Source: Acidobacteriota bacterium (GTDB lineage Bacteria > Acidobacteriota > Terriglobia > Bryobacterales > UBA6623). Taken from it: a stretch of DNA of 64,000 nt. The stretch covers positions 204,770-268,769 of the forward strand of contig WGMB01000015.1 in assembly GCA_016125275.1 (NCBI GenBank), given 5' to 3'. Shown here one piece after another: positions 26,701-35,756 of the stretch; the stretch's first letter is position 1, and each line of letters opens with the position of its first letter. The position numbers and the translations under genes were made by a program. The notes below the pieces were generated by a model. That model was not told where the DNA came from, did no database searches, and worked only from the letters and a program-made list of their open reading frames with translations.

Positions 26701-28041
26701 CTAGACCTTGGAGGCCTGCGGGTGCTTCCAGGGGTTGCGATAGGGCCGCGCCAGCAGCTCGTTGGCCTGCTTGTCGTTGACGATCTCGCCCTTGGCGGGG
26801 TCCCACTCGAGCGTGCGGCCCAGCTTCATGGCCAAGTTCGCCAGGATGCAGGTGGCCGTGGAGATGTAGCCCTGTTCGATGTCTGCGACGGGCTTGCCGC
26901 GGCTGTCGATGGCGGCCAGAAAGTCCTTCATGTGACCGCGGATCGCCGGCGCGACGTGCTTCTCCAGGTCCTTCTCGGTCTTGTCCTCCGGGTACTGCTC
27001 GAGCTCGAAGGTCACATCCTTGTGGATCTTCGGCGCCTTCTTGTCGACCGGAATGAAGTCGTAGCCGTTGACGCTGGCCTTGAGCACGCCCTTCTCGCCG
27101 TAGAGGAACGCGGCCCAGGGATAATCCGGGTCCGGAGGAACGCCCCAAGTGCGATGGGTCCAGACCACGGGCAGCTCGGGAAACTCGAAGGTGGCCGTCT
27201 GGGTGTCGCTGATATTGGCCTTGGAATCCTTTTGGACGTAGATGCCGCCGACCGAGCTGACTCGCTTGGGCCAGCCGAGGTCGAGCATCCAGCGCACCAT
27301 GTCGAGCATGTGGATGCACATGTCGCCGACGATGCCGTTGCCGTACTCCATGAAGGCCCGCCAGCGACGGGGGTGCACCAGCGGATTGTAGGGCCGCATC
27401 GGCGCCGGGCCAGTCCACATCTCGTAGTCCAGGTACTCCGGCGGGGCCTGGTCCGGCGGATTCTGGGTGGCCCGCATGTGGTAGTAGCAGCAGATTTCGA
27501 CGTGCGACACCTTGCCCAGCAGGCCTTCGCCGATGATGCGGTCGCGGGCTTCGATGAGGTGGGGCGTGGAGCGCCGCTGCGTGCCCACCTGCACGACGCG
27601 GTTGTACTTGCGGGCCGCGGCGAGCATCGCCTGGCCTTCGCGGATGTCGACGCTGATCGGCTTCTGGACGTAGATGTCGACGCCCTTCTTGGCCGCTTCG
27701 ATCATCGTGAGGGCGTGCCAGTGGTCCGGCGTGCCAATGAGCACGATGTCGAGCTCTTGGCGGTTCAGAAAGTCCCTGTAGTCGTGGAAGACGGGCGGGG
27801 TCTTGCCCGATTTCTGGCGCGTGGCGATGAGCTTGACGGCTTCGGCGGCCATGTTGCGATCGACGTCGCAGACGCCGACCACCTCGATGGGCTCGACCTG
27901 CACCAGCCGCAACAGGTCCGCCTTGCCGTACCAGCCGGCCCCGATGAGCCCGACCTTGCGCGGGCCCTGCGCGGCGCGCGCTCCCGGCAGGGTGAGAGCC
28001 GTGGCGGCGGCGGACTGCAAGAACTGGCGGCGGTTCAACAT
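26701..28041 (-). CDS. Gfo/Idh/MocA-family oxidoreductase, Tat-exported
   Basis: A 446-residue protein starting with a twin-arginine signal (LNRRQFLQSAAATALTLPG). The Rossmann dinucleotide-binding motif KVGLIGAGWYGKADLL is next, followed by VVGVCDVDRNMAA. The conserved GTPDHWHALTMIEAAKKG and YVQKPISVD stretch corresponds to the catalytic region where many members have EKP; here it is QKP, common in planctomycete-type exported members. The C-terminal domain contains HMLDMVRWMLDLGWP. Such exported members probably bind NAD(P) before Tat export and act on sugar derivatives. It is the first gene of the oxidoreductase-YfhO-sulfatase run. Confidence 0.88.
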   Translation of the reverse strand: MLNRRQFLQSAAATALTLPGARAAQGPRKVGLIGAGWYGKADLLRLVQVEPIEVVGVCDVDRNMAAEAVKLIATRQKSGKTPPVFHDYRDFLNRQELDIVLIGTPDHWHALTMIEAAKKGVDIYVQKPISVDIREGQAMLAAARKYNRVVQVGTQRRSTPHLIEARDRIIGEGLLGKVSHVEICCYYHMRATQNPPDQAPPEYLDYEMWTGPAPMRPYNPLVHPRRWRAFMEYGNGIVGDMCIHMLDMVRWMLDLGWPKRVSSVGGIYVQKDSKANISDTQTATFEFPELPVVWTHRTWGVPPDPDYPWAAFLYGEKGVLKASVNGYDFIPVDKKAPKIHKDVTFELEQYPEDKTEKDLEKHVAPAIRGHMKDFLAAIDSRGKPVADIEQGYISTATCILANLAMKLGRTLEWDPAKGEIVNDKQANELLARPYRNPWKHPQASKV

Positions 28042-28088
28042 GGGACTAGCAGCAAGCTAGCACATAGGGACGCCGCGGTGCGAAGCAG

Positions 28089-28117
28089 AAACGCCCCCGG
28101 CGAGGCCGGGGGCGTTT
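28089..28117 (-). terminator. Strong bidirectional hairpin terminator
   Basis: A perfect 13-bp stem, left arm 28089-28101 and right arm 28105-28117, with loop gag. The stem begins with AAA and ends with TTT, so it works on either strand. It lies 24 bp beyond the stop of the minus-strand RRM gene and just upstream of the Gfo/Idh/MocA gene, insulating the two. Confidence 0.75.
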
Positions 28118-28140
28118 CGTTTTCAAAAGGCGAGAGGCGC

Positions 28141-28473
28141 TTACCAGCGGGGCTCGCGCCGGCGTCCGGCGCCGCCGCCGGCCGCACCGCGACCGCCGCC
28201 GAAGCCGCCGCCGCCGCCGGTCCGCTCGGGACGGGGACGCGCTTCGTTCACGACCAGGTCACGACCGCCGAAGTCGCAGCCGTTGAGAGCCTCGATGGCC
28301 TGATCGGCCTGCGCGCCGTCCGCCATTTCCACAAAAGCGAAGCCGCGCGAGCGGCCCGTCTCACGGTCCATGACGACGTGAACGGAGCTCACCTCGCCGT
28401 AGGGGGCGAAAGCGTTGCGAATGTCTTCTTCATTCGCTCCATAAACCAGATTTCCGACGTAAAGTCGCTTCAT
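28141..28473 (-). CDS. Single-RRM glycine-rich RNA-binding protein
   Basis: A 110-residue protein with one RNA recognition motif (about 1-78): RNP2 is KRLYVGNL and RNP1 is RGFAFVEM. The C-terminal 30 residues are Gly/Arg-rich. Bacterial proteins of this design (cyanobacterial Rbp type) are RNA chaperones often induced by cold. A good Shine-Dalgarno GAGGAG lies upstream of the ATG. The 196-bp region before it separates it from a divergent secreted-protein gene and may hold a long 5' leader. Confidence 0.92.
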   Translation of the reverse strand: MKRLYVGNLVYGANEEDIRNAFAPYGEVSSVHVVMDRETGRSRGFAFVEMADGAQADQAIEALNGCDFGGRDLVVNEARPRPERTGGGGGFGGGRGAAGGGAGRRREPRW

Positions 28474-28632
28474 TTCGTTGTCTCCTCGAACACTACCAGT
28501 TATGAAAGGGCAAGCTGCAGATGGAAAGCGAGAGATGCAACCAACGAGAGAGAAAGCGACCTTCGTCCTGCCGATCTAGCCTGGAAACCGTTTCAACTGA
28601 CGCCTTCAGCATAACACGGCCCTCGCGCGGGC

Positions 28633-28662
28633 TTGACCGGAAGATACGCATAGGGCTAGCGT
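28633..28662 (+). promoter_or_regulatory. Possible promoter of the FG-GAP protein gene
   Basis: TTGACC (28633-28638) and TAGCGT (28657-28662) are 18 bp apart and end 7 bp before the ATG at 28670, so the transcript would be leaderless or nearly so. The -10 match is weak. Confidence 0.3.
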
Positions 28663-28669
28663 CATTGGA

Positions 28670-30901
28670 ATGCGTAGTTTTGCCGTCCTCGTCGCGCTCT
28701 GCTGCTCTACTCTCCCCGCTTCGGCTCAGCTCACCACTCAAGGCAATCAAGTCTTCGCACAAGGCGCCTCGAGCTTGCCCGGCTCGCCGGACGTCAACGA
28801 TTTCTTCGGAAACGCCCTCGCTGCCGGCGATTTCAACGGCGACGGATTTCTAGACCTGGCTATTGGATCGCCCGGCGACAACAACGGTCAGAATCGCGGC
28901 GCCGTGCACATCGTCTACGGCGCGGCGGCCGGGCTGACCGGCCAGGGATCGCAGGAATGGATCCAGGGCCACGACGGCGTGGAGGGCAACGACGAGCGCA
29001 ACGACGGCTTCGGCTCGTCGGTGGCGGCGGGCGACTTCGACAACGACGGCTTTGCGGATCTGGCGGTGGGCGTGCCCGGCGAAGACAACGCCCAGGGCAT
29101 CGTGGCCATTCTGTACGGCTCCTCCGCCGGCATCGCCTCGGCCCGCAACCAGGTGTGGAATACCGACGACCTCGCCGGCGCAGGGCGCTCCAACGGCGAC
29201 GCCTTCGGAACGACGCTGACGACCGGCGACTTCAACGGCGACGGCTTCGCCGACCTAGCCATCGGTACGCCGAACCGCAGCAATGGCCGCGGACTGGTCC
29301 ACGTGATGTACGGCCGCACCGGCGGCCTGAGCAACACGGGCAGCCAGCGCTTCCGGCAGGGCGCTGACGGGTTGGAGGGCGACGAGACCAACGGCGACTT
29401 CTTCGGCTACGCCCTGGCGGCCGGCGACGTCAACGGAGACGGCTTCGACGACTTGCTGGTCGGCGTCCCCGGCGAGGATTCCTCCAAGGGCGGCGTGCAG
29501 TTGCTGTTCGGCGCGGCCGGCGGCATCACGCCGGACGGGGACGTCTTCCTGCGCCAAGACAGTCTATTCGCCGACGATCGCCAGGACGGCGACGCCTTCG
29601 GGCAGGTGATCGCGACCGGCGACTTCAACCAGGACGGCTACGTGGACGCCGCCATCGCTGCCCTCGGCGAAGACAACGGCCGCGGCCGGGTCGGCGTGGT
29701 GCACGGCGCCGCCGACGGGCTGACCGGGCCGGCGGTGCAGTGGCGGCAAGGCGCCAACGGCATTTTGGATCAGGAGAACGCCGGCGACCGCTTCGGCTCG
29801 GCGCTGGCTGTGGGCGACTTCAACGGCGACGGCTTCCCCGACCTGGCAGTGGGCGTGCGCGGTGAAGCCAACAACTCGGGCATCGTGCAGGTCATCTATG
29901 GCTCGCTGGGCGGTCTGACCGCGGCCGGCAACCAGCGATTCATGCAGGGTGTGGACGGGTTGGACGGCACGAACCCGCCCGAGGCCGGCGACGACTTCGG
30001 CTGGGCCCTGGTGGCGGGCGACTTCGGGCGCGACGGCGCGGCCGACTTGGCGGTGTCCGCCCCCGGCGAAGACAACAACCGCGGCATCGTGCACGCCATC
30101 TACGGCCAGGCGACGGGGCTGCCCACCATCAGCAGCCTGGTGGGCGCGGGCCTCAGCCAGCCCTTCGTGACCAAGGCCTCGTACAACCAGATTCTGACGA
30201 TCTTCGGGCAACGGTTCGCGCCGGACGGCTTTGCGCGCGTGGCCGGCGGGGCGGATTTGGTCAACGGCCGGCTCCCCACAAAGCTCGGCGGGGTTTGCGT
30301 GGAGATGGGCGGGCAGCGCGCGCCGCTGTTCGCCGTCTTCGACACCCAGATCAACTTCCAGTCCGTCGCGCCGGTCAACGGAGGCTCCACCCTGCCGGTG
30401 CGGGTGATCCGCAACTGCGACGAGCCCAACGCGCTGCTGAGCGGCACGGTGGACGTGGAGACGGTAGCCGCGGCGCCGGAGTTCTTCTTCTTCGTTTCCA
30501 CGCAGACCGGCGTGAACCCGGTGGCGGCGGTCAACGAGACGACCAAGCGACTGGTGGGGCAGCCGGGGCTGCTGCCCGGCGCGATCTTCGAGGCCGCCAA
30601 GCCCGGCGACGTGGTCACGCTCTACGTGACGGGCCTGGCCGACACGATTCCGCGCTACGGCCCGGGCGAGCTGCCGCCGGGCGCGGCGTCCACGGCGCGG
30701 CCAGTGATCGTGCGGCTGGGCGCGCGCGACATCACGCCGCTCTATGCCGGCGTTAAGCCCTTCAACGCGGGCCTGTATCAGGTGAGCTTTACGGTGCCGG
30801 CTGACGTAGTGCTCGGCAACATCCAGATCCAGTTGATCGTGGGAGAGCCGTTCCTCAACCTGGCGACGCCGCCGGGGGCGTTCATCCTGATCGGCCAGTA
30901 G
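28670..30901 (+). CDS. Secreted FG-GAP (integrin-alpha-like) beta-propeller protein with TIGR03437 C-terminus
   Basis: A 743-residue protein with signal peptide (MRSFAVLVALCCSTLPASA). Seven repeats of about 65-70 residues follow (about 25-480), each with an aspartate-rich calcium loop of the form DFNGDGFxDLAxGxP and a trailing xxGxVxVxYG strand; they should close into a seven-bladed FG-GAP propeller like integrin alpha. From about residue 495 comes the Solibacter-type TIGR03437 domain (VTKASYNQILTIFGQRFAPDG, later INFQSVAPV). It is expected outside the cell, calcium-stabilised, with a binding role. It is the second TIGR03437 protein in the window, each with a different N-terminal binding module. 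Confidence 0.88.
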   Translation: MRSFAVLVALCCSTLPASAQLTTQGNQVFAQGASSLPGSPDVNDFFGNALAAGDFNGDGFLDLAIGSPGDNNGQNRGAVHIVYGAAAGLTGQGSQEWIQGHDGVEGNDERNDGFGSSVAAGDFDNDGFADLAVGVPGEDNAQGIVAILYGSSAGIASARNQVWNTDDLAGAGRSNGDAFGTTLTTGDFNGDGFADLAIGTPNRSNGRGLVHVMYGRTGGLSNTGSQRFRQGADGLEGDETNGDFFGYALAAGDVNGDGFDDLLVGVPGEDSSKGGVQLLFGAAGGITPDGDVFLRQDSLFADDRQDGDAFGQVIATGDFNQDGYVDAAIAALGEDNGRGRVGVVHGAADGLTGPAVQWRQGANGILDQENAGDRFGSALAVGDFNGDGFPDLAVGVRGEANNSGIVQVIYGSLGGLTAAGNQRFMQGVDGLDGTNPPEAGDDFGWALVAGDFGRDGAADLAVSAPGEDNNRGIVHAIYGQATGLPTISSLVGAGLSQPFVTKASYNQILTIFGQRFAPDGFARVAGGADLVNGRLPTKLGGVCVEMGGQRAPLFAVFDTQINFQSVAPVNGGSTLPVRVIRNCDEPNALLSGTVDVETVAAAPEFFFFVSTQTGVNPVAAVNETTKRLVGQPGLLPGAIFEAAKPGDVVTLYVTGLADTIPRYGPGELPPGAASTARPVIVRLGARDITPLYAGVKPFNAGLYQVSFTVPADVVLGNIQIQLIVGEPFLNLATPPGAFILIGQ

Positions 30902-30931
30902 GGGCCGGCGGGGAGCCCGGGACGGGCCGGA

Positions 30932-31618
30932 TCAGTCGTCGCGGATGATCAGGCCGTCCCGGATCTCGATGTGCCGCCGCGAGCAAGCCTCGGCGGCTTC
31001 CGGGTTGTGGGTGATCATCAGGATCGTCTGCCCGAGCGCCTGATTGAGCTCGCGCAGGGTTTCCAGCACCAGCTCGGAGTTCTTCGTATCCAGATTGCCG
31101 GTCGGCTCGTCGGCCAGCAGGATCGGCGGATTGTTGACGATGGCGCGGGCAATGGCAACGCGCTGCTGCTCGCCGCCGGAGAGAGCATAGGGGCGGTGTT
31201 CGAGCCGCCGGTCGATGCCCAGGATCTCGAGCACGTTGCGGAACTGCTGCGAGATCGGTTCCTTGTTCTCGGCGATGTCGCGCGCGATGGTGATGTTCTC
31301 GAGCGCCGTGAGCGTGGGCAGCAGGTTGAACTTCTGAAAGACGAAGCCGACGGTGGTCTTGCGCAGCTCGGTGCGGCCCCGGTCCGTGAGCTTGGACAAG
31401 TCGCGGCCGGCCACACGGACCACGCCCCGGGTCGGTGGGGTAAGGCCCCCGATCACGTGGAAGAGGGTCGATTTGCCGGAGCCCGACGGCCCCAGCAATG
31501 CCACGAACTCGCCGGGTTCGATCCGCAGGTTCACTCCGCGCAGCGCGTGAACGTCCACACCGCCCATGTGGTAGGTCTTGTGCAGGTCGAGGATCTCGAC
31601 GATGGGTTCGTGACTCAC
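30932..31618 (-). CDS. LolD/MacB-type ABC transporter ATPase
   Basis: A 228-residue ATPase with Walker [11 protein letters not shown]-loop [14 protein letters not shown], signature [15 protein letters not shown] and Walker [13 protein letters not shown] followed by ITHNPEAA. It belongs to the LolD/MacB/FtsE group that partners FtsX-like permeases. No permease is next to it. Directly upstream (27-bp gap) lies a LolB/DUF4292-like lipoprotein gene, which favours a lipoprotein or envelope transport role over macrolide export, but this is inference. It is the last gene of the long minus-strand envelope directon. Confidence 0.9.
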   Translation of the reverse strand: MSHEPIVEILDLHKTYHMGGVDVHALRGVNLRIEPGEFVALLGPSGSGKSTLFHVIGGLTPPTRGVVRVAGRDLSKLTDRGRTELRKTTVGFVFQKFNLLPTLTALENITIARDIAENKEPISQQFRNVLEILGIDRRLEHRPYALSGGEQQRVAIARAIVNNPPILLADEPTGNLDTKNSELVLETLRELNQALGQTILMITHNPEAAEACSRRHIEIRDGLIIRDD

Positions 31619-31645
31619 GGTGCTTCCTGTTCCTTCCGCCGGCGG

Positions 31646-32545
31646 CTAGGTCGTGGGAGGCGGATCGTCCTCGCCGACGACCTGCACGTCAACGCCCTTG
31701 GGCGGCTCGAGCACGAAGGAGTCGTCGGGAACGGGTTCGTTGATACCGGGTTTGACGAAGCGAATCGCCAAATCGTAACCGTCCAAGGGGCGTGAAACGA
31801 CCACCTCTTGAGCGAACGAGGGGACGCCGGCCTGCTCGGTCCAGATGCGGTAGCGAGCCAGCGTGGCCACTTGGTTGTCCGCGTTCCAGATCTCCATGCG
31901 CGACAGCATCAGCGTCGTGCGGTCGAACCAAAGCTTGCGGGAAATGCGCAGCCCCTGCTCTCCGTCCCGGGGCACGAGCAACAAGACCACGTAGTAGTGC
32001 CGGAAGCCTTCAGTGACCTGGTCGAGCACCGGCGTCTCATTCGGACCGACCGGGTCCACCAGCAGCGGCTGCAGAATGTGCTGCGGACGGATGTTCTCGG
32101 TGCGCTTTTCCGACCGCTTGGCAAGGTTGTTGTCGCCCTCGTAGAAGCGCTGCTGCCAGGGCAGGAAGACCCGGAAGGTCGAGCCGTCGGAGGTCATGTC
32201 CAGCGCTCGTTGCCCGGTGACCGGCACCTGCGCCTGAACGCGGATGTGTCCGGGCCGCCGCGCCAGGATGAAGCCGCGGGTCTCGCTGAGCTCTTTCTGC
32301 CGCGTACGCTCGTCGTTGAGGTAGGTCAACTGCAGGTCGACCGTGGCCTTCATCGACTGTATCTCGGCGAGCTCGCGAATCTTGCCCAGCAAGTCGTCGA
32401 GGGAGGCGTTGAGCAGCGCCGTCGAAGGCGGCTCGACCTTCGTCGTGTGCGACAAGCATCCCGCGCCAAGCAGGCTCAGCAGCAAAGCGGGAATCCAGAG
32501 AAGTCGCTCGCGGACCGCGCGAGCTCGATTCGAAAGGGCCAACAA
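31646..32545 (-). CDS. LolB/DUF4292-like outer-membrane lipoprotein
   Basis: A 299-residue lipoprotein using a TTG start; the signal peptide ends at a lipobox LLGAGC (WIPALLLSLLGAGC). The mature part begins with a helix (LLNASLDDLLGKIRELAEIQSMKATVDL), then beta strands with RPGHIRVQAQVPVTGQRALDMTSDGSTFRVFLPWQQRFYEG, the pattern of LolA/LolB-fold DUF4292 proteins that bind lipid or acyl chains. Later strands include RISRKLWFDRTTLMLSRMEIW. It starts one base after the stop of the preceding hypothetical gene and is followed by a LolD-like ATPase gene. A role in lipoprotein sorting or outer-membrane assembly is inferred from fold and neighbour. Confidence 0.8.
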   Translation of the reverse strand: MLALSNRARAVRERLLWIPALLLSLLGAGCLSHTTKVEPPSTALLNASLDDLLGKIRELAEIQSMKATVDLQLTYLNDERTRQKELSETRGFILARRPGHIRVQAQVPVTGQRALDMTSDGSTFRVFLPWQQRFYEGDNNLAKRSEKRTENIRPQHILQPLLVDPVGPNETPVLDQVTEGFRHYYVVLLLVPRDGEQGLRISRKLWFDRTTLMLSRMEIWNADNQVATLARYRIWTEQAGVPSFAQEVVVSRPLDGYDLAIRFVKPGINEPVPDDSFVLEPPKGVDVQVVGEDDPPPTT

Positions 32546-32546
32546 A

Positions 32547-33041
32547 TCAGTTTACCAACCTCTCTCGGGCCTTCGCCTTTCGCATAGCGGCCAGCCAAGG
32601 AGCAAACACCAGGGGATTTTCGAGCCAAGTCAACAGCCCTTGCCAGAGCCTTTCCAAGGCCTCTGCGTCCGCACTGGGCCGGGCGAGCCGCGGACGCAAA
32701 CGGTCCTTGGCGCGCAACACGGCGTCCCGAAGGTCCCGGCGTCGCTCGGCGCCGGCCGCCTCGTATTCCCGGCCGAGCTCGGCGAGGGCGTCGAGGGCCT
32801 CGTCCGGACGGCTGGTGTGGAGCCGCCCGCGCAGGTCCACGGCGATGCCTCCCAGGGAACGCTCCACGGGCAGGTCCGTCGCCAGCAGAAGGTCCACTAA
32901 GTAGCGGTCCGACAAGCGGCGCCCCTGCGGCAGCCCGGCGGCTACGGCTCGCTTCAGCGCCGCGAAAGCGTCGCGGTCGATGCGCGCCGGCTGCTCGGCT
33001 TCAATCCAGGCGGCCAGCAGCGAGCGTATCGACGGCTTCAT
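32547..33041 (-). CDS. Hypothetical helical protein
   Basis: The frame is open further upstream over mltG, but the sensible start is the ATG at 33041 (MKPSIRSLLAAWIEAEQPARI), 13 bp after the mltG stop; this gives 164 residues. It is predicted to be mainly helical and charged, with no signal peptide or membrane segment. Basic and acidic residues alternate (GAERRRDLRDAVLRAKDRLRPRL). I recognise no family. It lies between mltG and the LolB-like lipoprotein gene in tight order, suggesting co-expression. Confidence 0.7.
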   Translation of the reverse strand: MKPSIRSLLAAWIEAEQPARIDRDAFAALKRAVAAGLPQGRRLSDRYLVDLLLATDLPVERSLGGIAVDLRGRLHTSRPDEALDALAELGREYEAAGAERRRDLRDAVLRAKDRLRPRLARPSADAEALERLWQGLLTWLENPLVFAPWLAAMRKAKARERLVN

Positions 33042-33054
33042 GGCGATCGATCCC

Positions 33055-34086
33055 TCAGCGCGAGCGGGCCTCTTGCGCGCGGGTCTTGCGGTACTGCGCG
33101 ACGGCCTTGTTGTGGGCCGCGAGATTCTTTGAAAACACATGCTGCGGCGCTCCTCGCTTCTCGGCCACGAAGTAGAGGAAGGAGCTTTCGGCCGGATGGA
33201 AGGCCGCCTCCAGCGAGGCCTTCCCCGGGTTGGCGATGGGGCCCGGCGGCAGACCGGCATGCACGTAGGTGTTGTAGGGGTGCGGATCGCGGATCTCCGG
33301 CTCATAGAGCACTCCCTTGTAGCGATCTTCCAGAACCAGCCCGTAGATGATGGTGGGGTCGCACTGCAGCAGCATGTGATCCCGCAAGCGGTTGTGATAG
33401 ACCGACGAGACCAGGGGCCGTTCGGTCGGCACGCCGGTCTCCTTCTCCACCAGCGATGCCATGATCAGAACCTGGTAAGGGTCGAGCGGCGTGCTCTTGC
33501 CCTGCCCGGCCTTCTCGAAGGCTTTGCGAAACCCGTCCACCATGGCCCCGATCACCGAGGCCGCCGAGGCCGAGCGGGCGAAGAAGTAGGTCTCCGGCAG
33601 CAGGCAGCCTTCCAGCGTCTTGGCTTGCGGAAACAGGTCCTTCACCGGCGTGGGGTCCGCCGTGAGCGCCGTGACCTCGTCGACGGTCCCGTAGCCGGCG
33701 CCGGCGACCAGGGCGGCGACTTCGAAGCGCGTCAGGCCTTCGGGAACGGTGAGCGGCCGCAGGTAGACCCGCCCGTCGGCCAGCTTGCGGTAGACGTCCC
33801 ACACGGAAGCCGGCTCGGTGAACTGATATTCGCCGGCCTGTAAGGTCACGCCGGGGCGTAAGGCGCGGGCGGCCAGGAACCAATATTCAGACTCGATCAC
33901 GCCGGCGTCCTGGAGTTGGCGAGCGAGCGCGCGGGTGGGCGTGCCCTCGGCGTAATCGAACAGCAGCTCGCCCTCGAAGCCCGCGTAGGGCCGCTCGAGA
34001 GCGCGCCAGACGTACGCCCCGGCGAGCGCCGCCGCGCCGACCGCCACGACCACGAACGCCAACGAAATCAGGAGGATGCGTCGCAT
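33055..34086 (-). CDS. mltG: Endolytic murein transglycosylase MltG
   Basis: A 343-residue protein with one N-terminal membrane anchor (ILLISLAFVVVAVGAAALAGAYVW), a LysM-like subdomain and the YceG catalytic domain. The catalytic Glu is in IMASLVEKETGV, followed by SSVYHNRLRDHMLLQCDPTIIYG, the family signature. MltG cleaves nascent glycan strands in the periplasm and sets their length. Its first 19 bases overlap the end of ruvX, an arrangement (ruvX-mltG neighbours) seen in many bacteria. Length is normal. Confidence 0.95.
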   Translation of the reverse strand: MRRILLISLAFVVVAVGAAALAGAYVWRALERPYAGFEGELLFDYAEGTPTRALARQLQDAGVIESEYWFLAARALRPGVTLQAGEYQFTEPASVWDVYRKLADGRVYLRPLTVPEGLTRFEVAALVAGAGYGTVDEVTALTADPTPVKDLFPQAKTLEGCLLPETYFFARSASAASVIGAMVDGFRKAFEKAGQGKSTPLDPYQVLIMASLVEKETGVPTERPLVSSVYHNRLRDHMLLQCDPTIIYGLVLEDRYKGVLYEPEIRDPHPYNTYVHAGLPPGPIANPGKASLEAAFHPAESSFLYFVAEKRGAPQHVFSKNLAAHNKAVAQYRKTRAQEARSR

Positions 34087-34529
34087 GCTGCGTCTTGGGC
34101 GCGGAGATAGTCTTCCAGCAGGATCTGGGCCGCCATGCGGTCCACCGCCGGCTTTTCCACGCGCGTCCCCGGCCGGGCTTCGCGGAGCCTTTCGCCGGCC
34201 TCCACGCTGGTCAGCCGCTCATCCCATAAGATCAGCTCCAGGCCGCAGCGTTTCGCTAGGGCCTTGCCGAAACGGGCCGCTTCGCGCGAGGAAGCGCCCG
34301 CGCGGCCGTCGAGGTGGACCGGGCGGCCGACCAGCAGCCGGCGCGCCTCCAGCCGCCGCGCCACGTCTTCGATCGCCGCCAAGTCCGCTTCGCGGTGGAT
34401 GTGCTCCACGGTCGGCAGGCCCCGCACCGTGAGGCCCAGCTCGTCGGAGACCGCCAAGCCGATCCGGCGGCGGCCCCAATCCACGGCCAACGTACGGCCG
34501 GGAGCTTCCCTGCCCTCCCCGGCGCTCAT
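34068..34529 (-). CDS. ruvX: YqgF/RuvX putative pre-16S rRNA nuclease
   Basis: A 153-residue RNase H-like protein. The first catalytic Asp (D17) is in LAVDWGRRRIGLAVSD; further conserved parts are LLVGRPVHLDGRAG and LILWDERLTSVEAGERL, with the last acidic residue in VDRMAAQILLEDYL. YqgF in E. coli takes part in 5' end maturation of 16S rRNA; the older name is Holliday-junction resolvase. It overlaps mltG by 19 bp and the Wzt-like gene by 4 bp, so it is co-translated with an O-antigen exporter subunit, an unusual neighbour. Confidence 0.95.
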   Translation of the reverse strand: MSAGEGREAPGRTLAVDWGRRRIGLAVSDELGLTVRGLPTVEHIHREADLAAIEDVARRLEARRLLVGRPVHLDGRAGASSREAARFGKALAKRCGLELILWDERLTSVEAGERLREARPGTRVEKPAVDRMAAQILLEDYLRAQDAACDASS

Positions 34530-35752
34530 TCGGCCGGAACCTCTGCTGCGGGGCTGGTCTTCACCTGCACCGTGACGGCCAGATTGGCGACCCCGGCCCG
34601 GGCGCGAGCGTCGAGCACGCGAAAGGCGATGGCGTCGTCGAGCCAGTCGTGGCTATGGCCGGAAGGATGCTGGGTCGCGACGGTCAGGGTGTACTCCTGG
34701 GGAGTCAAGGCGCACTCGAACTGGAACTCGATGTCGAGACGGTCGCCCTCGCGGCAAGCCGGCAGCGGCGTCTCTTCGATCTTGGTGTTGGTCCCAAAGA
34801 CTTCCATGCCGGTGCGGGTGCGCACCAGCACGCCGACCATCGGCGCGGGCTGGTCGGCGCGGAACTGCGTCCGGATGCGGACGGTCAGCCGCTCGCCGCT
34901 GACCGCGGCCCGGGTCGGCGAGCCGTCGGGGCCGAGCAACTCCACCTCCATGATCTCCGCCAAACGGTCGCCGTGGCGATGGCTGGCGTTCAGCGCCCCC
35001 AGCCGGCGGCTCTCGGCGACCTCGGCCTTCTGCTTCTCGAGCACGGAACCGACGTAGCGGTCGATGACGTGTTTGGGCTCGCCCTCGGCCTGGATGCGGC
35101 CGTCCATCAGGAAGATGGCTCGGTCGCAGAGCTGCTTCACCAAGCCGAGGTCGTGCGAGACGAATACGACGGTCACGCCGGCCTCACGCAGTTCCTCGAA
35201 CTTCCGCACGCAACGGTTGGCGAAGACGGCGTCGCCCACGGCGAGGGCTTCATCGACGACGAGAATCTCCGGGTCGGTGTGGATGGCCGTCGCAAAGGCC
35301 AGCCGAACGTGCATACCGCTGGAGTAGGTCTTGACCGGCCGCTCGATGAAGTCCCCGATGCCGGCAAAGCGCTCGATGGAGGGCATGGCGGCCTCGACCT
35401 GGTCGCGCGTCAGCCCCATGATCTCGCCGTTGATGCGGATGTTCTCGCGGCCGGAGAACTCGGGATTGAAGCCGGCGCCCAGCTCGAGCAGGGCGGCCAT
35501 GCGTCCGCGACGCACGACGTGTCCGGTGGTGGGGTCGAGGATGCCGCACAGGATCTGCAGCAGGGTGGACTTGCCGCCGCCGTTGGGCCCCACCACGCCG
35601 AAGACCTCCCCCCGGGCGACCTCGATGTTGACGTCGCGCAAGGCCCAGAACTCCTCATGGCGCGGCCCGGCAAAGGGCAAAGCCTCGCGAATGCGGTCCG
35701 ACGGCTTGGGATAGAGCCGGTAGAGCTTGGAGATGTTGCGAGCCAGGAGCAC
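34526..35752 (-). CDS. wzt: Polysaccharide ABC exporter ATPase (Wzt type) with C-terminal substrate-recognition domain
   Basis: A 408-residue ATPase with GTG start. Walker A is GPNGGGKST (about 55-63), the signature is YSSGMHVRLAFA and Walker B is EILVVDEALAVGD. After residue ~250 a C-terminal beta-sandwich follows (about 260-408, DRLAEIMEVELLGPDGSP; CALTPQEYTLTVATQH), as in Wzt_C domains that recognise the capped end of O-polysaccharide chains. The partner permease gene is directly upstream, separated by 98 bp that hold inverted heptamer repeats. The gene overlaps ruvX by 4 bp. Together with the upstream glycosyltransferases it exports a polymannan/O-antigen-like polymer; the actual sugar is unknown. 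Confidence 0.92.
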   Translation of the reverse strand: MLLARNISKLYRLYPKPSDRIREALPFAGPRHEEFWALRDVNIEVARGEVFGVVGPNGGGKSTLLQILCGILDPTTGHVVRRGRMAALLELGAGFNPEFSGRENIRINGEIMGLTRDQVEAAMPSIERFAGIGDFIERPVKTYSSGMHVRLAFATAIHTDPEILVVDEALAVGDAVFANRCVRKFEELREAGVTVVFVSHDLGLVKQLCDRAIFLMDGRIQAEGEPKHVIDRYVGSVLEKQKAEVAESRRLGALNASHRHGDRLAEIMEVELLGPDGSPTRAAVSGERLTVRIRTQFRADQPAPMVGVLVRTRTGMEVFGTNTKIEETPLPACREGDRLDIEFQFECALTPQEYTLTVATQHPSGHSHDWLDDAIAFRVLDARARAGVANLAVTVQVKTSPAAEVPAE

Positions 35753-35756
35753 GGAA

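Noticed and set aside
32547..33305. Longer form of the hypothetical gene overlapping mltG
   Set aside because: The first 88 residues overlap mltG in another frame and are low-complexity Arg/Pro/Ser; the ATG at 33041 fits the 13-bp gap after mltG.
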